Of a DNA stretch of 64,000 bases, positions 44,600-53,771 are shown in pieces. Numbering within the stretch: the stretch's first letter is position 1; each line of letters begins with the position of its first letter. The translations under genes were made by a program, and so were the position numbers. The DNA is from Thalassospira povalilytica (lineage in GTDB: Bacteria > Pseudomonadota > Alphaproteobacteria > Rhodospirillales > Thalassospiraceae): contig NZ_PGTS01000002.1 of NCBI RefSeq assembly GCF_002844235.1, positions 620,001-684,000 on the forward strand. The letters run 5' to 3'. A model generated the notes under the pieces. That model worked only from the letters and a program-made list of their open reading frames with translations. It was not told the DNA's origin and did not search any database.

Positions 44600-44727
44600 A
44601 TTCAGTGTCTAACCCCTAGTTGCCCGTATTCACGCCCGGGTATCCCGGTTGCGTAGAGTTTCTTTGACCCCGCCTGCGACTTATTAATCTTTTTCTTTAC
44701 GCTACCTGTAACTTTGCACGCAGGCAA

Positions 44728-44750
44728 GTGTGTTAACACACCCTTAAGGG
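44728..44750. promoter_or_regulatory. CtrA-type TTAA-N7-TTAA box inside two abutting palindromes
   Basis: TTAA at 44733-44736 and TTAA at 44744-44747 are exactly seven bases apart, the full consensus spacing of the alphaproteobacterial cell-cycle regulator CtrA. The two half-sites lie at the centres of two perfect palindromes, GTGTGTTAACACAC (44728-44741) and CCCTTAAGGG (44741-44750). It is 134 bases upstream of the M23-bactofilin unit and 77 upstream of pgpA, so it could serve either. Confidence 0.5.
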
Positions 44751-44823
44751 TAAAAATTTCACCGTGCGGGCACTTTGGTGTGTTACCTATGGCCATCTTT
44801 CACAGCTCATACGTATCTGATCC

Positions 44824-45306
44824 ATGGCTTTTTCCCGTTTTCTGATCACATGTTTGGCAACCTGGTTCTATAGCGGCAAAAGCCCCAAGGCACCGGGAAC
44901 AGCCGGATCGTTTGCCGCCCTACCCTTTGGTTGGATGATCTGGATTTACGGCGGCAATGAGGCGCTGATTATCGCCAGCATCATTATTTTTGTGATCGGT
45001 ATCTGGGTTGCCCATCAATACAGTCACTTGCTTGGCATTCATGATGCCGGTGAAATTGTAATTGACGAGGTCGTTGGTCAGTGGATGTGCCTGCTTGTCG
45101 TGCCATTGGCAGCCGACTGGATGGACATTGTGTGGCTTCTTGTGGCCTTTGTGGCGTTCCGTGCATTCGATGTGGCCAAGCCCTGGCCGATCCGCTGGGT
45201 CGACCGCAGGGTCGGTGGCGGTTTCGGCATCATGCTTGACGATGTTCTGGCCGGTATCTTTGCCATGATCGTTCTGGCGGGCGTGGTTTACCTGACGGGT
45301 GGATGA
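44824..45306 (+). CDS. pgpA: Phosphatidylglycerophosphatase A
   Basis: 160 residues, small integral membrane protein that dephosphorylates phosphatidylglycerol phosphate. LATWFYSGKSPKAPGTAGSFAALP (about 12-35) is the signature start. The second half has HDAGEIVIDEVVGQW (about 77-91) with the conserved acidic residues, and FRAFDVAKPWPIRWVDRRVGGGFGIMLDDVLAGI (about 117-150). About four membrane stretches are seen. The cinA-family gene follows after only 3 bases, a pairing common in alphaproteobacteria. The upstream ribosome site is weak. Confidence 0.93.
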   Translation: MAFSRFLITCLATWFYSGKSPKAPGTAGSFAALPFGWMIWIYGGNEALIIASIIIFVIGIWVAHQYSHLLGIHDAGEIVIDEVVGQWMCLLVVPLAADWMDIVWLLVAFVAFRAFDVAKPWPIRWVDRRVGGGFGIMLDDVLAGIFAMIVLAGVVYLTGG

Positions 45307-45309
45307 GTT

Positions 45310-45825
45310 ATGCAAATCGATGACGACATTCTTGCTGCGGCAAGCGCGCTGATTGCGAAATGCACCGCAAATGGCGAAATGATTGCCACGGCCGAATCCT
45401 GCACCGGTGGTTTGATTACCGGGGCGCTGACCGGGGTGGATGGCAGCTCGTCCGTTGTCGATTGTGGGTTCGTGACCTATTCCAACGAAGCCAAACATGA
45501 ACTGATTGGCGTAAAAACAGCGTTACTTGAACAACATGGCGCAGTTTCCGAACCGGTTGCACGCGCCATGTGTGAAGGCGCACTTGACCGTGCGCCCAAT
45601 GCCAGCATTGCTGTTTCAGTGACCGGCATTGCCGGCCCGGGCGGCGGAACAGCAACCAAGCCCGTCGGGCTGGTTCATTTTGGTTGTGCTGGTAAAGGAC
45701 GCCAGACTGTTACCTATCACGAAGTTTTTGCCGGTGACCGCCACGCCGTTCGCAAGGCCACGGTTCTTAGGGCATTAGCCCTGATCTCAGAGATGATTGA
45801 TCAGAAAAAGGGCCTGGGCGGTTAA
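45310..45825 (+). CDS. CinA-family nicotinamide-nucleotide amidohydrolase (PncC-type)
   Basis: 171 residues, the stand-alone C-terminal CinA domain. Hydrolyses nicotinamide mononucleotide to nicotinate mononucleotide and ammonia in pyridine nucleotide recycling. Visible motifs are IATAESCTGGLITGALT (about 26-42), FVTYSNEAKHELIGV, AVSEPVARAMCEGAL and VSVTGIAGPGGGTATKPVGLVH. The N-terminal MoCF-like part of long CinA is absent, which is normal for the PncC/YgaD type. It is co-transcribed with pgpA (3-base gap) and converges on the RatA-like gene. Confidence 0.9.
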   Translation: MQIDDDILAAASALIAKCTANGEMIATAESCTGGLITGALTGVDGSSSVVDCGFVTYSNEAKHELIGVKTALLEQHGAVSEPVARAMCEGALDRAPNASIAVSVTGIAGPGGGTATKPVGLVHFGCAGKGRQTVTYHEVFAGDRHAVRKATVLRALALISEMIDQKKGLGG

Positions 45826-45867
45826 AGCACCCTGCCCGGCCCTGTTAAAGCACGCCTTATCGCATTA

Positions 45868-46326
45868 TCAGCTTTGCGAAGAACCGGTGTTCGGATCCCC
45901 ATAGACTTCGCGGGCGCGATTTTCGAATGCGCCAACCATCAGCTTGACTGCTTCGTTAAAGACGACACCGATCATCTTTTGCAGCAATGCCGAGCGGAAT
46001 TCGAAATCGACAAAAAAATCAAGCCAGGTCCCGCCATCTTCGTCCTCTTCGAATACCCAATGGTTATTGAGGTATTTGAACGGCCCCTGAAGATATTCGA
46101 CATCAACACGATGGGGGCGCTGAAGGGTGACTTTGGACGTGTATTTTTCGCGAAACATCTTGAAGCCGATAACAAGATCGGCCTGGAGCACATCGCCATC
46201 ACGCTTGCGCACCCGTGATGCAACGCACCACGGCAAAAACTCGGAATAGGAATCGATATCCGCGACGAGTTCAAAGAGCTGTTCCGGCGTATAGGGCAGT
46301 TTCCTGCGCTCTGCATGCGTCGGCAC
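45868..46326 (-). CDS. RatA/COQ10-like START-domain protein
   Basis: 152 residues of the polyketide-cyclase/START fold, the RatA-COQ10 group. HAERRKLPYTPEQLFELVADIDSYSEFLPWC is the diagnostic opening; the beta-sheet core has YTSKVTLQRPHRVDVEYLQGPFKYL and WVFEEDEDGGTWLDFFVDFEF. In mitochondria Coq10 binds ubiquinone and supports respiration; a ubiquinone-handling role is the best inference, the RatA toxin label being historical. The start is GTG 46326, with AAAGGGAGA upstream. It follows lipA by 38 bases in the pdh block. Confidence 0.9.
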   Translation of the reverse strand: MPTHAERRKLPYTPEQLFELVADIDSYSEFLPWCVASRVRKRDGDVLQADLVIGFKMFREKYTSKVTLQRPHRVDVEYLQGPFKYLNNHWVFEEDEDGGTWLDFFVDFEFRSALLQKMIGVVFNEAVKLMVGAFENRAREVYGDPNTGSSQS

Positions 46327-46364
46327 TCGTATCTCCCTTTGTCGTCGCGCGTATCGTTTCAGGT

Positions 46365-47363
46365 TTACTGGGCAGCGACTTCTGCGCGTGCTGCCTTGGC
46401 TTTTGCTTCTTCTGCGGCGGCGAGTTTTTTCTCGCGGGCTTCACGCAGCTGTTCGAAGTCACGATCAGCGTGATAGCTCGAACGGGTCAGCGGCGTTGCC
46501 GACACCATCAGGAATCCCTTGCCGCGTGCCATCGACGCATATTCGTCAAACTCGTCCGGCGTGACAAAGCGATGCACAGGTTCGTGTTTCAGCGTCGGCT
46601 GAAGATACTGACCGATGGTAAGGAAATCGACATCCGCCACACGCAAGTCATCCATCACCTGTGCCAGTTCTTTGCGTTCCTCGCCAAGGCCAACCATTAG
46701 GCCGGATTTGGTGAAGATGGTCGGGTCAATCTGCTTGACGCGATCAAGGATACGCAGCGACTGGTAATAACGCGCGCCCGGACGGATGTTGGTGTAAAGA
46801 CGCGGAACTGTTTCAAGATTGTGGTTGAACACGTCCGGACGGGCCTTGGCGACGATTTCAACGGCACCTGGCTTGTCACGGAAATCCGGCGTCAGAATTT
46901 CAATGGTGGTTTCCGGCGACTTGTAGCGGATGGCTTCGATCACGCGGGCAAAATGCGCCGCCCCGCCATCGGCAAGATCATCGCGGTCAACCGAGGTGAT
47001 CACAACATGCTTGAGCTGCATGTCGGCAACGGCCATTGCAAGGTTTTCCGGCTCGAACGGGTCAAGCGCGTTTGGCATGCCGGTCTTCACGTTACAGAAC
47101 GAACATGCACGCGTGCAGGTATCGCCCATGATCATGAAGGATGCGTGCTTCTTCTGCCAGCATTCCCCGATATTCGGGCAAGCGGCTTCTTCGCAAACCG
47201 TATGAAGGTTCAGGCCACGCGCGAGTTCGCGGGTTTCCTGATAGCCCTTGGAGGTTGGCGCCTTGACGCGTATCCAGGACGGCTTGCGTCCGGAAGGACG
47301 ATCAGGCCGTTTTTGTTTTTCCGGGTGACGAAGTGCTTTTGCTTCGTTGCGCGCCGTCGACAT
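46365..47363 (-). CDS. lipA: Lipoyl synthase (radical SAM)
   Basis: 332 residues. Inserts two sulfurs into octanoyl groups on E2 and other lipoyl domains. Auxiliary cluster cysteines are in [16 protein letters not shown] (about 62-77), and the radical SAM cluster in [25 protein letters not shown] near 300 holds the third auxiliary-cluster Ser. ATG 47363 gives the natural MSTARNEAK start. The Ala/Lys/Glu-rich tail ([20 protein letters not shown]) is species-specific. It lies downstream of lpd in the pyruvate dehydrogenase block, where its product is used. Confidence 0.97.
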   Translation of the reverse strand: MSTARNEAKALRHPEKQKRPDRPSGRKPSWIRVKAPTSKGYQETRELARGLNLHTVCEEAACPNIGECWQKKHASFMIMGDTCTRACSFCNVKTGMPNALDPFEPENLAMAVADMQLKHVVITSVDRDDLADGGAAHFARVIEAIRYKSPETTIEILTPDFRDKPGAVEIVAKARPDVFNHNLETVPRLYTNIRPGARYYQSLRILDRVKQIDPTIFTKSGLMVGLGEERKELAQVMDDLRVADVDFLTIGQYLQPTLKHEPVHRFVTPDEFDEYASMARGKGFLMVSATPLTRSSYHADRDFEQLREAREKKLAAAEEAKAKAARAEVAAQ

Positions 47364-47448
47364 AGAGTTACCTCCGAAGGATTGGACGGGCGGCAATTTG
47401 CCGCCACGTCACGCATTTGTCAAACCGACATTCGTCAAAAATGGTCAT

Positions 47449-47468
47449 ACCGGGCATGTGCGCCCGGT
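47449..47468 (-). terminator. Possible weak terminator between lpd and lipA
   Basis: ACCGGGC-N6-GCCCGGT, followed leftward by ATGACCATTTTTGAC. The T-stretch is a few bases away from the stem, so partial readthrough into lipA is likely. Confidence 0.45.
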
Positions 47469-47481
47469 AAAACACAATATT

Positions 47482-48879
47482 TTAGAAGTGGATCGCACGC
47501 CCGTAAGCGTCAAGGACCGACTCATGCATCATTTCCGAAAGGGTCGGATGCGGGAAGACCGTATGCATCAGATCTTCTTCGGTCGTTTCAAGGCCCATCG
47601 CGACAACAAAGCCCTGGATCAGTTCGGTCACTTCGGCGCCAACCATGTGCGCACCAAGCAATTCACCGGTCTTGGCATCAAACACGGTTTTGACCAGACC
47701 TTCGGCCTCGCCCAACGCAACCGCCTTGCCATTGCCGATGAACGGGAATTTACCGACCTTGACGTCGTAACCCGCATCCTTGGCCTTGGCTTCGGTCAGG
47801 CCGACACTTGCGACCTGCGGGTGGCAATAGGTGCAACCCGGGATCTTGAGCGGATCAATCGGATGGACGTTTTTAACGCCCGCGATTTTTTCAACACAGA
47901 TCACGCCTTCATGCTCGGCCTTGTGGGCAAGCATCGGCGGGCCGGCAACGTCACCGATGGCAAAGATGCCCGGTTCGGCCGTGCGGGAATATTCATCGGT
48001 GCCAATGACGTTGCGATCAACTTTGACCTTGGTGGTTTCAAGACCAAGATTTTCGGTATTGCCGATCACACCAACAGCCGAAATCACGCGATCAACGGTG
48101 AGTTCCTGTTTCTTGCCATCTTTGGTTTCGACCGTCACAACAACATTGTCTGCATTGCGTTTTAGATTGGCGACCTTTGCTTCGGTCAGGATTTTCATCC
48201 CGTCCTTGGTCATCATCTTCTGTGCAAGGGCTGCGACTTCCTTGTCCTCGACCGGCATGATCTGCGGCATGATTTCAACCACGGTCACATCCGCACCCAT
48301 GGTGTGATAGAAGCTGGCAAATTCGATCCCAATCGCGCCAGAACCGACAACAACAAGGCTTTTGGGCATTTTGTCAGGCGTCATCGCCTTCTTGTAATCC
48401 CAAACAACTTTGCCATCGGCTTCAAGACCGGGCAGCGAACGGGCGCGTGCACCGGTCGCGATGATGTAATTTTTCGCGGTATAGGTGCCGGCATCCTTGC
48501 CCGTTACAACGATCTTTTTCGGACCGTCAAACTTGGCTTCGCCGTTGATCACGGTGACCTTGTTCTTTTTCAGAAGATGACCAACGCCACCGGCAAGCTG
48601 CTTGGACACACCGCGCGAACGCTGAATGACCGCATCAAGATCGAAGGACGGTTTTTCGCAGGACAGGCCATATTCCTTGGCGTGTTTCATGTTGCGATAA
48701 ACTTCGGCCGAACGCAGCAGCGCCTTGGTCGGGATACAGCCCCAGTTCAGGCAAATGCCACCAAGATGTTCACGTTCAACAACGGCCGTTTTCAGGCCAA
48801 GCTGGGCAGAACGGATTGCGGTTACATAACCACCCGGACCTGCACCAATCACGATTACGTCGAAATTGCTATCCGCCAT
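47482..48879 (-). CDS. lpd: Dihydrolipoyl dehydrogenase (E3)
   Basis: 465 residues. FAD-dependent disulfide reductase that reoxidises lipoyl groups with NAD+ in pyruvate and 2-oxoglutarate dehydrogenases. FAD site FDVIVIGAGPGGY (6-18), redox-active pair in GGICLNWGCIPTKALL (about 38-53), NAD site VVVGSGAIGIEFASFY, and the C-terminal His-Glu in HTVFPHPTLSEMMHE. ATG 48879 has GGAGATCC upstream and gives the standard MADSNFDV start. It follows pdhC by about 95 bases, so it is probably the E3 of this complex. Confidence 0.97.
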   Translation of the reverse strand: MADSNFDVIVIGAGPGGYVTAIRSAQLGLKTAVVEREHLGGICLNWGCIPTKALLRSAEVYRNMKHAKEYGLSCEKPSFDLDAVIQRSRGVSKQLAGGVGHLLKKNKVTVINGEAKFDGPKKIVVTGKDAGTYTAKNYIIATGARARSLPGLEADGKVVWDYKKAMTPDKMPKSLVVVGSGAIGIEFASFYHTMGADVTVVEIMPQIMPVEDKEVAALAQKMMTKDGMKILTEAKVANLKRNADNVVVTVETKDGKKQELTVDRVISAVGVIGNTENLGLETTKVKVDRNVIGTDEYSRTAEPGIFAIGDVAGPPMLAHKAEHEGVICVEKIAGVKNVHPIDPLKIPGCTYCHPQVASVGLTEAKAKDAGYDVKVGKFPFIGNGKAVALGEAEGLVKTVFDAKTGELLGAHMVGAEVTELIQGFVVAMGLETTEEDLMHTVFPHPTLSEMMHESVLDAYGRAIHF

Positions 48880-48974
48880 CGTAGGATCTCCTTCGCCTGC
48901 CCGTATCCGGTCACAGGTCTTAAAATTCAAATGCTTGCGGGGACTTTCGAAAGTCCCCGCGCAACTTTGGACCG

Positions 48975-50294
48975 TTAGAGCAGCATGCTCAGCGGGTCTT
49001 CAATCAGCTTTTTGAATTCGGCCATGAACTGGGCACCGACCGCACCATCGACCGCACGGTGGTCAACAGAAAGCGTGCAGCTCATGACGGTCGCGATGGC
49101 AAGTGCGCCATCCTTGACGACCGGGCGCTGTTCACCGGCACCAACGGCCAGAATGCAGCCCTGCGGCGGGTTGATGATGGCAGAGAATTCCTTGATGCCA
49201 AACATGCCGAGGTTGGAAACCGAGAAGGTCCCGCCCTGGTAATCTTCGGGCATCAACTTGCCATCACGGGCCTTGCCAGCCAGTGCTTTCATCTCGGACG
49301 AGATTTCAGCAAGACCTTTGGAACCGGCATCACGAACGACCGGCGTGATCAGGCCACCATCAATGGCAACCGCCACCGAGATATCCTGTTTCTTGCACTG
49401 AAGGGTCGCCTTGTCGGTCCAGATGGAGTTGGCAGCAGGGACTTTCTTAAGCGCCAGCGACACCGCACGAATGACAAAGTCATTGACCGAAATCTTGACG
49501 CCGTCACCGGCCTTTTCATTCAGCTGCTTGCGGGTTGCCAACAGATTGTCGAGTTCGCAATCGACCGTAAGGTAGAAATGCGGAACCTGCTGCTTGGATT
49601 CCGTCAGGCGACGCGCGATGGTTTTGCGCATGCCGCTGTTCGGGATTTCCTCGTATTCCGGCAAACCGGTAAGATCCGGATTCCAGCCCGAAGCGGCCGG
49701 TGCGGCTGCCGCAGCCGGTGCAGAGGGTGCTGCTTTTTCGGCGGATGCGGATTCTGCTGTCGGTTTTGCCGATTTGGCGGCTTCGACATCGCGTTTGACG
49801 ATGCGGCCACGCGGGCCAGAACCGGTCACCGATGCAAGATCAACACCGTCATTGGCGGCAATGCGACGCGCAAGCGGGCTTGCCTTGATCCGATCACCAC
49901 CCGAAACCGGTGCAGCCGGGGCCGGGCTGGCTTTTGCTGGTGCATCTGACTGTGCCGGTGCCGACGAAGATGCGGGTTCGGACGGCGCTTCGGCCGCCGG
50001 GGCAGCACCCGCAGCAGACGTATCGGCACCATCCAGCGCGCTTTCGTCTTCGTCTTCTTCAAGCAGAAGCGCGATGACTTCGTTTACAGCAACACCTTCG
50101 CTGCCTTCGGCAACAAGGATTTTACCGATCTTGCCTTCGTCGACGGCTTCGACTTCCATCGTGGCTTTGTCGGTTTCGATTTCTGCGATGACATCGCCCG
50201 ATTCAACGGTGTCACCTTCCTTGACGTGCCATTTTGCCAAGGTGCCTTCGGTCATGGTCGGCGACAGGGCCGGCATCAATACTTTTACAGGCAT
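48975..50294 (-). CDS. pdhC: Pyruvate dehydrogenase complex E2 (dihydrolipoamide acetyltransferase)
   Basis: 439 residues. Core of the PDH complex, transferring acetyl from lipoyl to CoA. One lipoyl domain (1-78, lipoyl Lys43 in [11 protein letters not shown]), an Ala/Pro/Ser-rich linker, a peripheral subunit-binding domain (about 136-172, SPLARRIAANDGVDLASVTGSGPRGRI), a second linker, then the acetyltransferase domain ending with the active-site His in SVDHRAVDGAVG. Its lipoyl segment is nearly identical at DNA level to that of pdhB (38 bases fully identical, 50242-50279 versus 51748-51785). ATG 50294 gives the standard [14 protein letters not shown] start. Confidence 0.97.
   Translation of the reverse strand: MPVKVLMPALSPTMTEGTLAKWHVKEGDTVESGDVIAEIETDKATMEVEAVDEGKIGKILVAEGSEGVAVNEVIALLLEEDEDESALDGADTSAAGAAPAAEAPSEPASSSAPAQSDAPAKASPAPAAPVSGGDRIKASPLARRIAANDGVDLASVTGSGPRGRIVKRDVEAAKSAKPTAESASAEKAAPSAPAAAAAPAASGWNPDLTGLPEYEEIPNSGMRKTIARRLTESKQQVPHFYLTVDCELDNLLATRKQLNEKAGDGVKISVNDFVIRAVSLALKKVPAANSIWTDKATLQCKKQDISVAVAIDGGLITPVVRDAGSKGLAEISSEMKALAGKARDGKLMPEDYQGGTFSVSNLGMFGIKEFSAIINPPQGCILAVGAGEQRPVVKDGALAIATVMSCTLSVDHRAVDGAVGAQFMAEFKKLIEDPLSMLL
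50242..50279. repeat. Lipoyl-domain DNA repeat, copy 1 (in pdhC)
   Basis: These 38 bases are identical to 51748-51785 in pdhB, in the same orientation about 1.5 kb apart. They encode the [15 protein letters not shown] end of the lipoyl domain. More of the two domains (up to about 240 bases) is highly similar. Confidence 0.9.
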
Positions 50295-50357
50295 GAACAC
50301 ATTCTCCCGGTAACGGGGCGGCGCACATTGGACGGCGCCTGCCCCTGTCCGTATCAC

Positions 50358-51800
50358 TTAGCGATAGCAAACGGCCTTGGCCGCATCGACGATGTGCTGC
50401 TCTTGCGGAAGCGCAAGCGCTTCGAGATTTGCAGCATACGGCATCGGAACATCTTCGCCGGTCACGCGGGCAACCGGTGCATCGAGATAGTCAAAGGCAT
50501 GTTCCATGACCACAGATGCGATTTCCGAACCGATACCGGCGAAGTGCCAGCCTTCTTCACAGGTAACAAGACGGTTGGTCTTCATTACCGAGCGAATGAT
50601 AGTGTTCACATCGAGCGGACGAATGGTACGCAGGTTGATGACCTCGGCCGAGATGCCCTGCTCTGCCAGCTGTTCAGCCGCTTTGAGTGCCTTGCCAACC
50701 ATGATCGAGAAAGCAACGATGGTGACATCGGTCCCTTCGCGTTCGATTTTGGCCTGGCCGATCGGCAGAACGAAATCGTCATCGTCAGGAACTTCGAAGC
50801 TCTGACCATACATGATTTCGTTTTCAAGGAAGACGATCGGGTTCGGATCACGGATCGCGGCCTTAAGAAGGCCTTTTGCGTCAGCAGCCGACCACGGTGC
50901 AATCACCTTGAGACCCGGGCAATGTGCATACCAGGATGCATAGCACTGGGAATGCTGTGCGCCAACACGGGCAGCAGCACCGTTCGGACCGCGGAAGACA
51001 ATCGGGCAACCAAGCTGGCCACCGGACATGTAAAGCGTCTTGGCCGCAGAGTTGATGATGTGGTCAATGGCCTGCATGGCGAAGTTGAATGTCATGAATT
51101 CAACAATCGGCTTGAGGCCCATGAATGCCGCACCCGTTGCCATACCGGTAAAACCGATTTCGGTAATCGGGGTATCGACAACACGGCGGTCACCGAATTC
51201 GTCAAGCAGCCCCTGGGTGACTTTGTAGGCACCCTGATACTGTGCGACTTCTTCACCCATGACGAAGACGTTTTCGTCACCACGCATTTCTTCGGCCATT
51301 GCATCACGCAGGGCTTCACGCACGGTCTGGGTTTTAAAGCTGGTATAGGTCTTTTCGTCCTGGGTCGCGTTCATCACGCTCATGGCGCGCGGCTCGGCAT
51401 CCGAACGTTCGATTGCGCCGCTGGCCGCAACTGGTGCGGCACTTGCCGTGCTTGCAGCGGGTGCTGCTTCTTCGGCCGGTGCAGCCGTTTTTTCTTCGGC
51501 AGCCGGTGCAGCGCCGCCAGACGATGCAGAAACGTTATCAAGCGCGGATGCGTCTTCGCCTTCTTCAAGGATATAGGCAATAACAGCATTCACTGCGACA
51601 TTTTCAGTACCTTCGGCGATGACGATCTTGCCCACAGTACCTTCATCGACAGCTTCGACTTCCATCGTTGCTTTGTCGGTTTCGATTTCTGCGATGACGT
51701 CACCGGATGCGATCGTGTCGCCTTCCTTGACGTTCCATTTGGCAAGCGTGCCTTCGGTCATGGTCGGCGACAGGGCCGGCATCAAAACTTCAATCGGCAT
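50358..51800 (-). CDS. pdhB: Pyruvate dehydrogenase E1 subunit beta with N-terminal lipoyl domain
   Basis: 480 residues. Forms the E1 heterotetramer with PdhA that decarboxylates pyruvate using thiamine diphosphate. The first 78 residues are an extra lipoyl domain (Lys43 in [11 protein letters not shown]), followed by an Ala/Pro/Glu linker (about 80-135), then the transketolase-like beta chain ([55 protein letters not shown]) and the C-terminal transketolase domain. An E1-beta with its own lipoyl domain is a known alphaproteobacterial trait. It starts 53 bases after pdhA. Confidence 0.97.
   Translation of the reverse strand: MPIEVLMPALSPTMTEGTLAKWNVKEGDTIASGDVIAEIETDKATMEVEAVDEGTVGKIVIAEGTENVAVNAVIAYILEEGEDASALDNVSASSGGAAPAAEEKTAAPAEEAAPAASTASAAPVAASGAIERSDAEPRAMSVMNATQDEKTYTSFKTQTVREALRDAMAEEMRGDENVFVMGEEVAQYQGAYKVTQGLLDEFGDRRVVDTPITEIGFTGMATGAAFMGLKPIVEFMTFNFAMQAIDHIINSAAKTLYMSGGQLGCPIVFRGPNGAAARVGAQHSQCYASWYAHCPGLKVIAPWSAADAKGLLKAAIRDPNPIVFLENEIMYGQSFEVPDDDDFVLPIGQAKIEREGTDVTIVAFSIMVGKALKAAEQLAEQGISAEVINLRTIRPLDVNTIIRSVMKTNRLVTCEEGWHFAGIGSEIASVVMEHAFDYLDAPVARVTGEDVPMPYAANLEALALPQEQHIVDAAKAVCYR
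51748..51785. repeat. Lipoyl-domain DNA repeat, copy 2 (in pdhB)
   Basis: Direct-repeat partner of 50242-50279. The identity at third codon positions suggests recent duplication or ongoing gene conversion. Confidence 0.9.
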
Positions 51801-51853
51801 TGTTCCCTCTCTCCCGGGAAAAATCGGTCAAAAGCGGTTCGCGAAAGTCGCGA

Positions 51854-52864
51854 TCACGCGTCGATCAGAATATCGGTGAACAGTTCAGAAACATCCGGTT
51901 CCGGGCTGTTCTGCGCGAACTCGGCCGCTTTTGCGACTTCGGCTTTCACTTCCTTGTCGATATCCTTAAGGCCAGCTTCGTCGATGATGTTGCCATCGAT
52001 CAGCAGCTTTTTGACCATATCGATCGGGTCGTGTTCCTTGCGCATCTTGTCGAGTTCGTCCTTGGTGCGATATTTCGCCGGGTCCGACATCGAGTGACCG
52101 CGATAGCGGTATGTTTTCAGCTCAAGGATATAAGGGCCTTTGCCTTCGCGGCAGTGAGCAACGGCGCGTTCACCAGCTTCCTTGACCGCAAGAACGTCCA
52201 TGCCATCGACCTGTTCGCCCGGAATGCCATAGGCCATACCGCGCTGATAAAGGTCCGGGCTTGACGAGTGACGCTGGGTCGAGGTGCCCATGGCGTACTG
52301 GTTGTTCTCGATGCAATAAACCACCGGAAGCTGCCAGAGAGCGGCCATATTGAAGGCTTCATAGACCTGACCCTGGTTGACGGCACCGTCACCAAGATAA
52401 GTCAGGCAAACGCGGTCTTCACCACGATATTTGTAATTGAAGGCAATACCGGTCCCCAGCGGCACCTGGCCACCGACGATCCCGTGGCCGCCATAGAAGT
52501 TCTTTTCCTTGGAGAACATGTGCATGGAGCCGCCTTTACCGCGGGAATAACCGCCTTCGCGGCCCGTCAGTTCGGCCATAACCCCACCGGCATCCATGCC
52601 GCAAGCCAGCATGTGGCCGTGATCACGGTAACTGGTGATCACACCATCATCACCCGTGATGGCAGACTGCATGCCGACAACAACGGCTTCCTGCCCGATA
52701 TACAGGTGACAGAAGCCACCAATAAGACCCATGCCATACAGCTGACCGGCTTTTTCTTCAAAGCGGCGGATCAGCAGCATTTCACGGTAATATTTGAGGA
52801 GATCGTCACTGCTCGCCTGGTTGTCGGCGCGCGTAGTGGCGCGTTTGCGTTTCGTGGTCGCCAT
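51854..52864 (-). CDS. pdhA: Pyruvate dehydrogenase E1 subunit alpha
   Basis: 336 residues. The thiamine diphosphate-binding chain of E1. The ThDP/Mg motif is GDGAVNQGQVYEAFNMAALWQLPVVYCIENNQYAMGTS (about 156-193, GDG...NN). RGHSMSDPAKYRTKDELDKMR matches the phosphorylation-loop region. GAGGAAAC precedes ATG 52864. The first residues are basic (TTKRKRATTRA). It is first gene of the leftward pdhA-pdhB-pdhC-lpd-lipA-ratA row, whose promoter lies in the 550-base gene-free region to its right. Confidence 0.97.
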   Translation of the reverse strand: MATTKRKRATTRADNQASSDDLLKYYREMLLIRRFEEKAGQLYGMGLIGGFCHLYIGQEAVVVGMQSAITGDDGVITSYRDHGHMLACGMDAGGVMAELTGREGGYSRGKGGSMHMFSKEKNFYGGHGIVGGQVPLGTGIAFNYKYRGEDRVCLTYLGDGAVNQGQVYEAFNMAALWQLPVVYCIENNQYAMGTSTQRHSSSPDLYQRGMAYGIPGEQVDGMDVLAVKEAGERAVAHCREGKGPYILELKTYRYRGHSMSDPAKYRTKDELDKMRKEHDPIDMVKKLLIDGNIIDEAGLKDIDKEVKAEVAKAAEFAQNSPEPDVSELFTDILIDA

Positions 52865-53417
52865 GTTTCCTCCCGGTGGATGGCTATCGCTTAAGCATCA
52901 TGTATGAGCGCTTAATTCGGTACTGGACCACCGAAATGACTACCTAAAACGACCTCCAAGGGCAAGCAATCAAACGCCGAATAAACTGTTGTTTTGCAAC
53001 GCACAATCACAAATAAACTTGATTTCAGTTAATTTGTGCATTTTGGCAAATATACAGAGATTGAGTATTTTCAGCGACTTGGGCGAATGCGTTAAATTTC
53101 GTTCATTCCCCTGCGTCACAAATGCTATGCTTTTATGACGATAATACCGCATAGCCGTTCTAGATCGAAAACAACCCAAAGAATGCATTCATTATCAATG
53201 CAATCAACCGATCCGGCCAGTTTTCCGACTATAAACCAGAAGTCAGTTTAAACAATACCTTACCGGTAAGCGATCATTGCTGACCAGATTTCACAACCAG
53301 GAATTTCTTTGTTTTTTGATGTGACAGCGTGCCGCAACGGCCAATTGCCCCGCCCAAACACAGGATACCATGCCCCCGGATTCTCTGGGCGGATGCGACC
53401 AGCTGTTTGGGAACAGA
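52865..53417. other. 553-base gene-free region upstream of pdhA
   Basis: AT-rich with no supportable gene; a 72-residue leftward ORF (52970-53188) has no ribosome site and no family look. Dyads seen: CTTACCGGTAAG (53259-53270), GAATGCATTC (53181-53190), and GCTATGC / GCATAGC (53124-53130 with 53149-53155). The region should contain the pdh operon promoter and whatever controls it. I cannot place -35/-10 elements with confidence. Confidence 0.5.
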
Positions 53418-53771
53418 TCAGTTGGTGTGGGCAGCGATGGTGGTCATGTCCTGATAACCGTCATGATGAAAGATGATGACGTCATCGGGATGTGCGGCAT
53501 TCAGCATCGCACGTGCACGTTCATCGAGAAGATCGGGATCAAGATGATTGGCGCGCAAGGAAATGACATGCTGTTCAAGCTTTTTGCGGCGCTCGGTCGT
53601 TTCATCAAGCACCTTGGCAATTTCGGTCACGCGGTCCTGCATCGACCAGTAGGTCAGCAGACCACGTTCACCTTCCACACTGTGAAAGATGAAATATGCC
53701 ATGACTGTAAATGCGATGACCGGCGCGACTGCCTGTTGCAGACGACGAAAAACCGGTGAGTGTGACGACAT
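53418..53771 (-). CDS. ftsB: Septum formation initiator FtsB (DivIC family)
   Basis: 117 residues. Bitopic division protein of the FtsQ-FtsL-FtsB complex. A single membrane helix (AVAPVIAFTVMAYFIFHSV, about 14-32) is followed by GERGLLTYWSMQDRVTEIAKVLDETTERRKKLEQHVISL, the periplasmic coiled coil with the GxxGLL motif, and LDPDLLDERARAMLNAAHPDDVIIFH, the conserved FtsB end. The cytosolic N-terminus is short. It lies downstream of eno on the same strand, as in many Proteobacteria, but the eno terminator separates them. Confidence 0.92.
   Translation of the reverse strand: MSSHSPVFRRLQQAVAPVIAFTVMAYFIFHSVEGERGLLTYWSMQDRVTEIAKVLDETTERRKKLEQHVISLRANHLDPDLLDERARAMLNAAHPDDVIIFHHDGYQDMTTIAAHTN

Noticed and set aside
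50226-52097. 623-codon rightward ORF
   Set aside because: Antisense to pdhB and parts of pdhC and pdhA. It owes its length to codon bias of the real genes.
52970-53188. 72-codon leftward ORF in the pdhA upstream region
   Set aside because: No ribosome-binding site, AT-rich, and no recognisable protein character.
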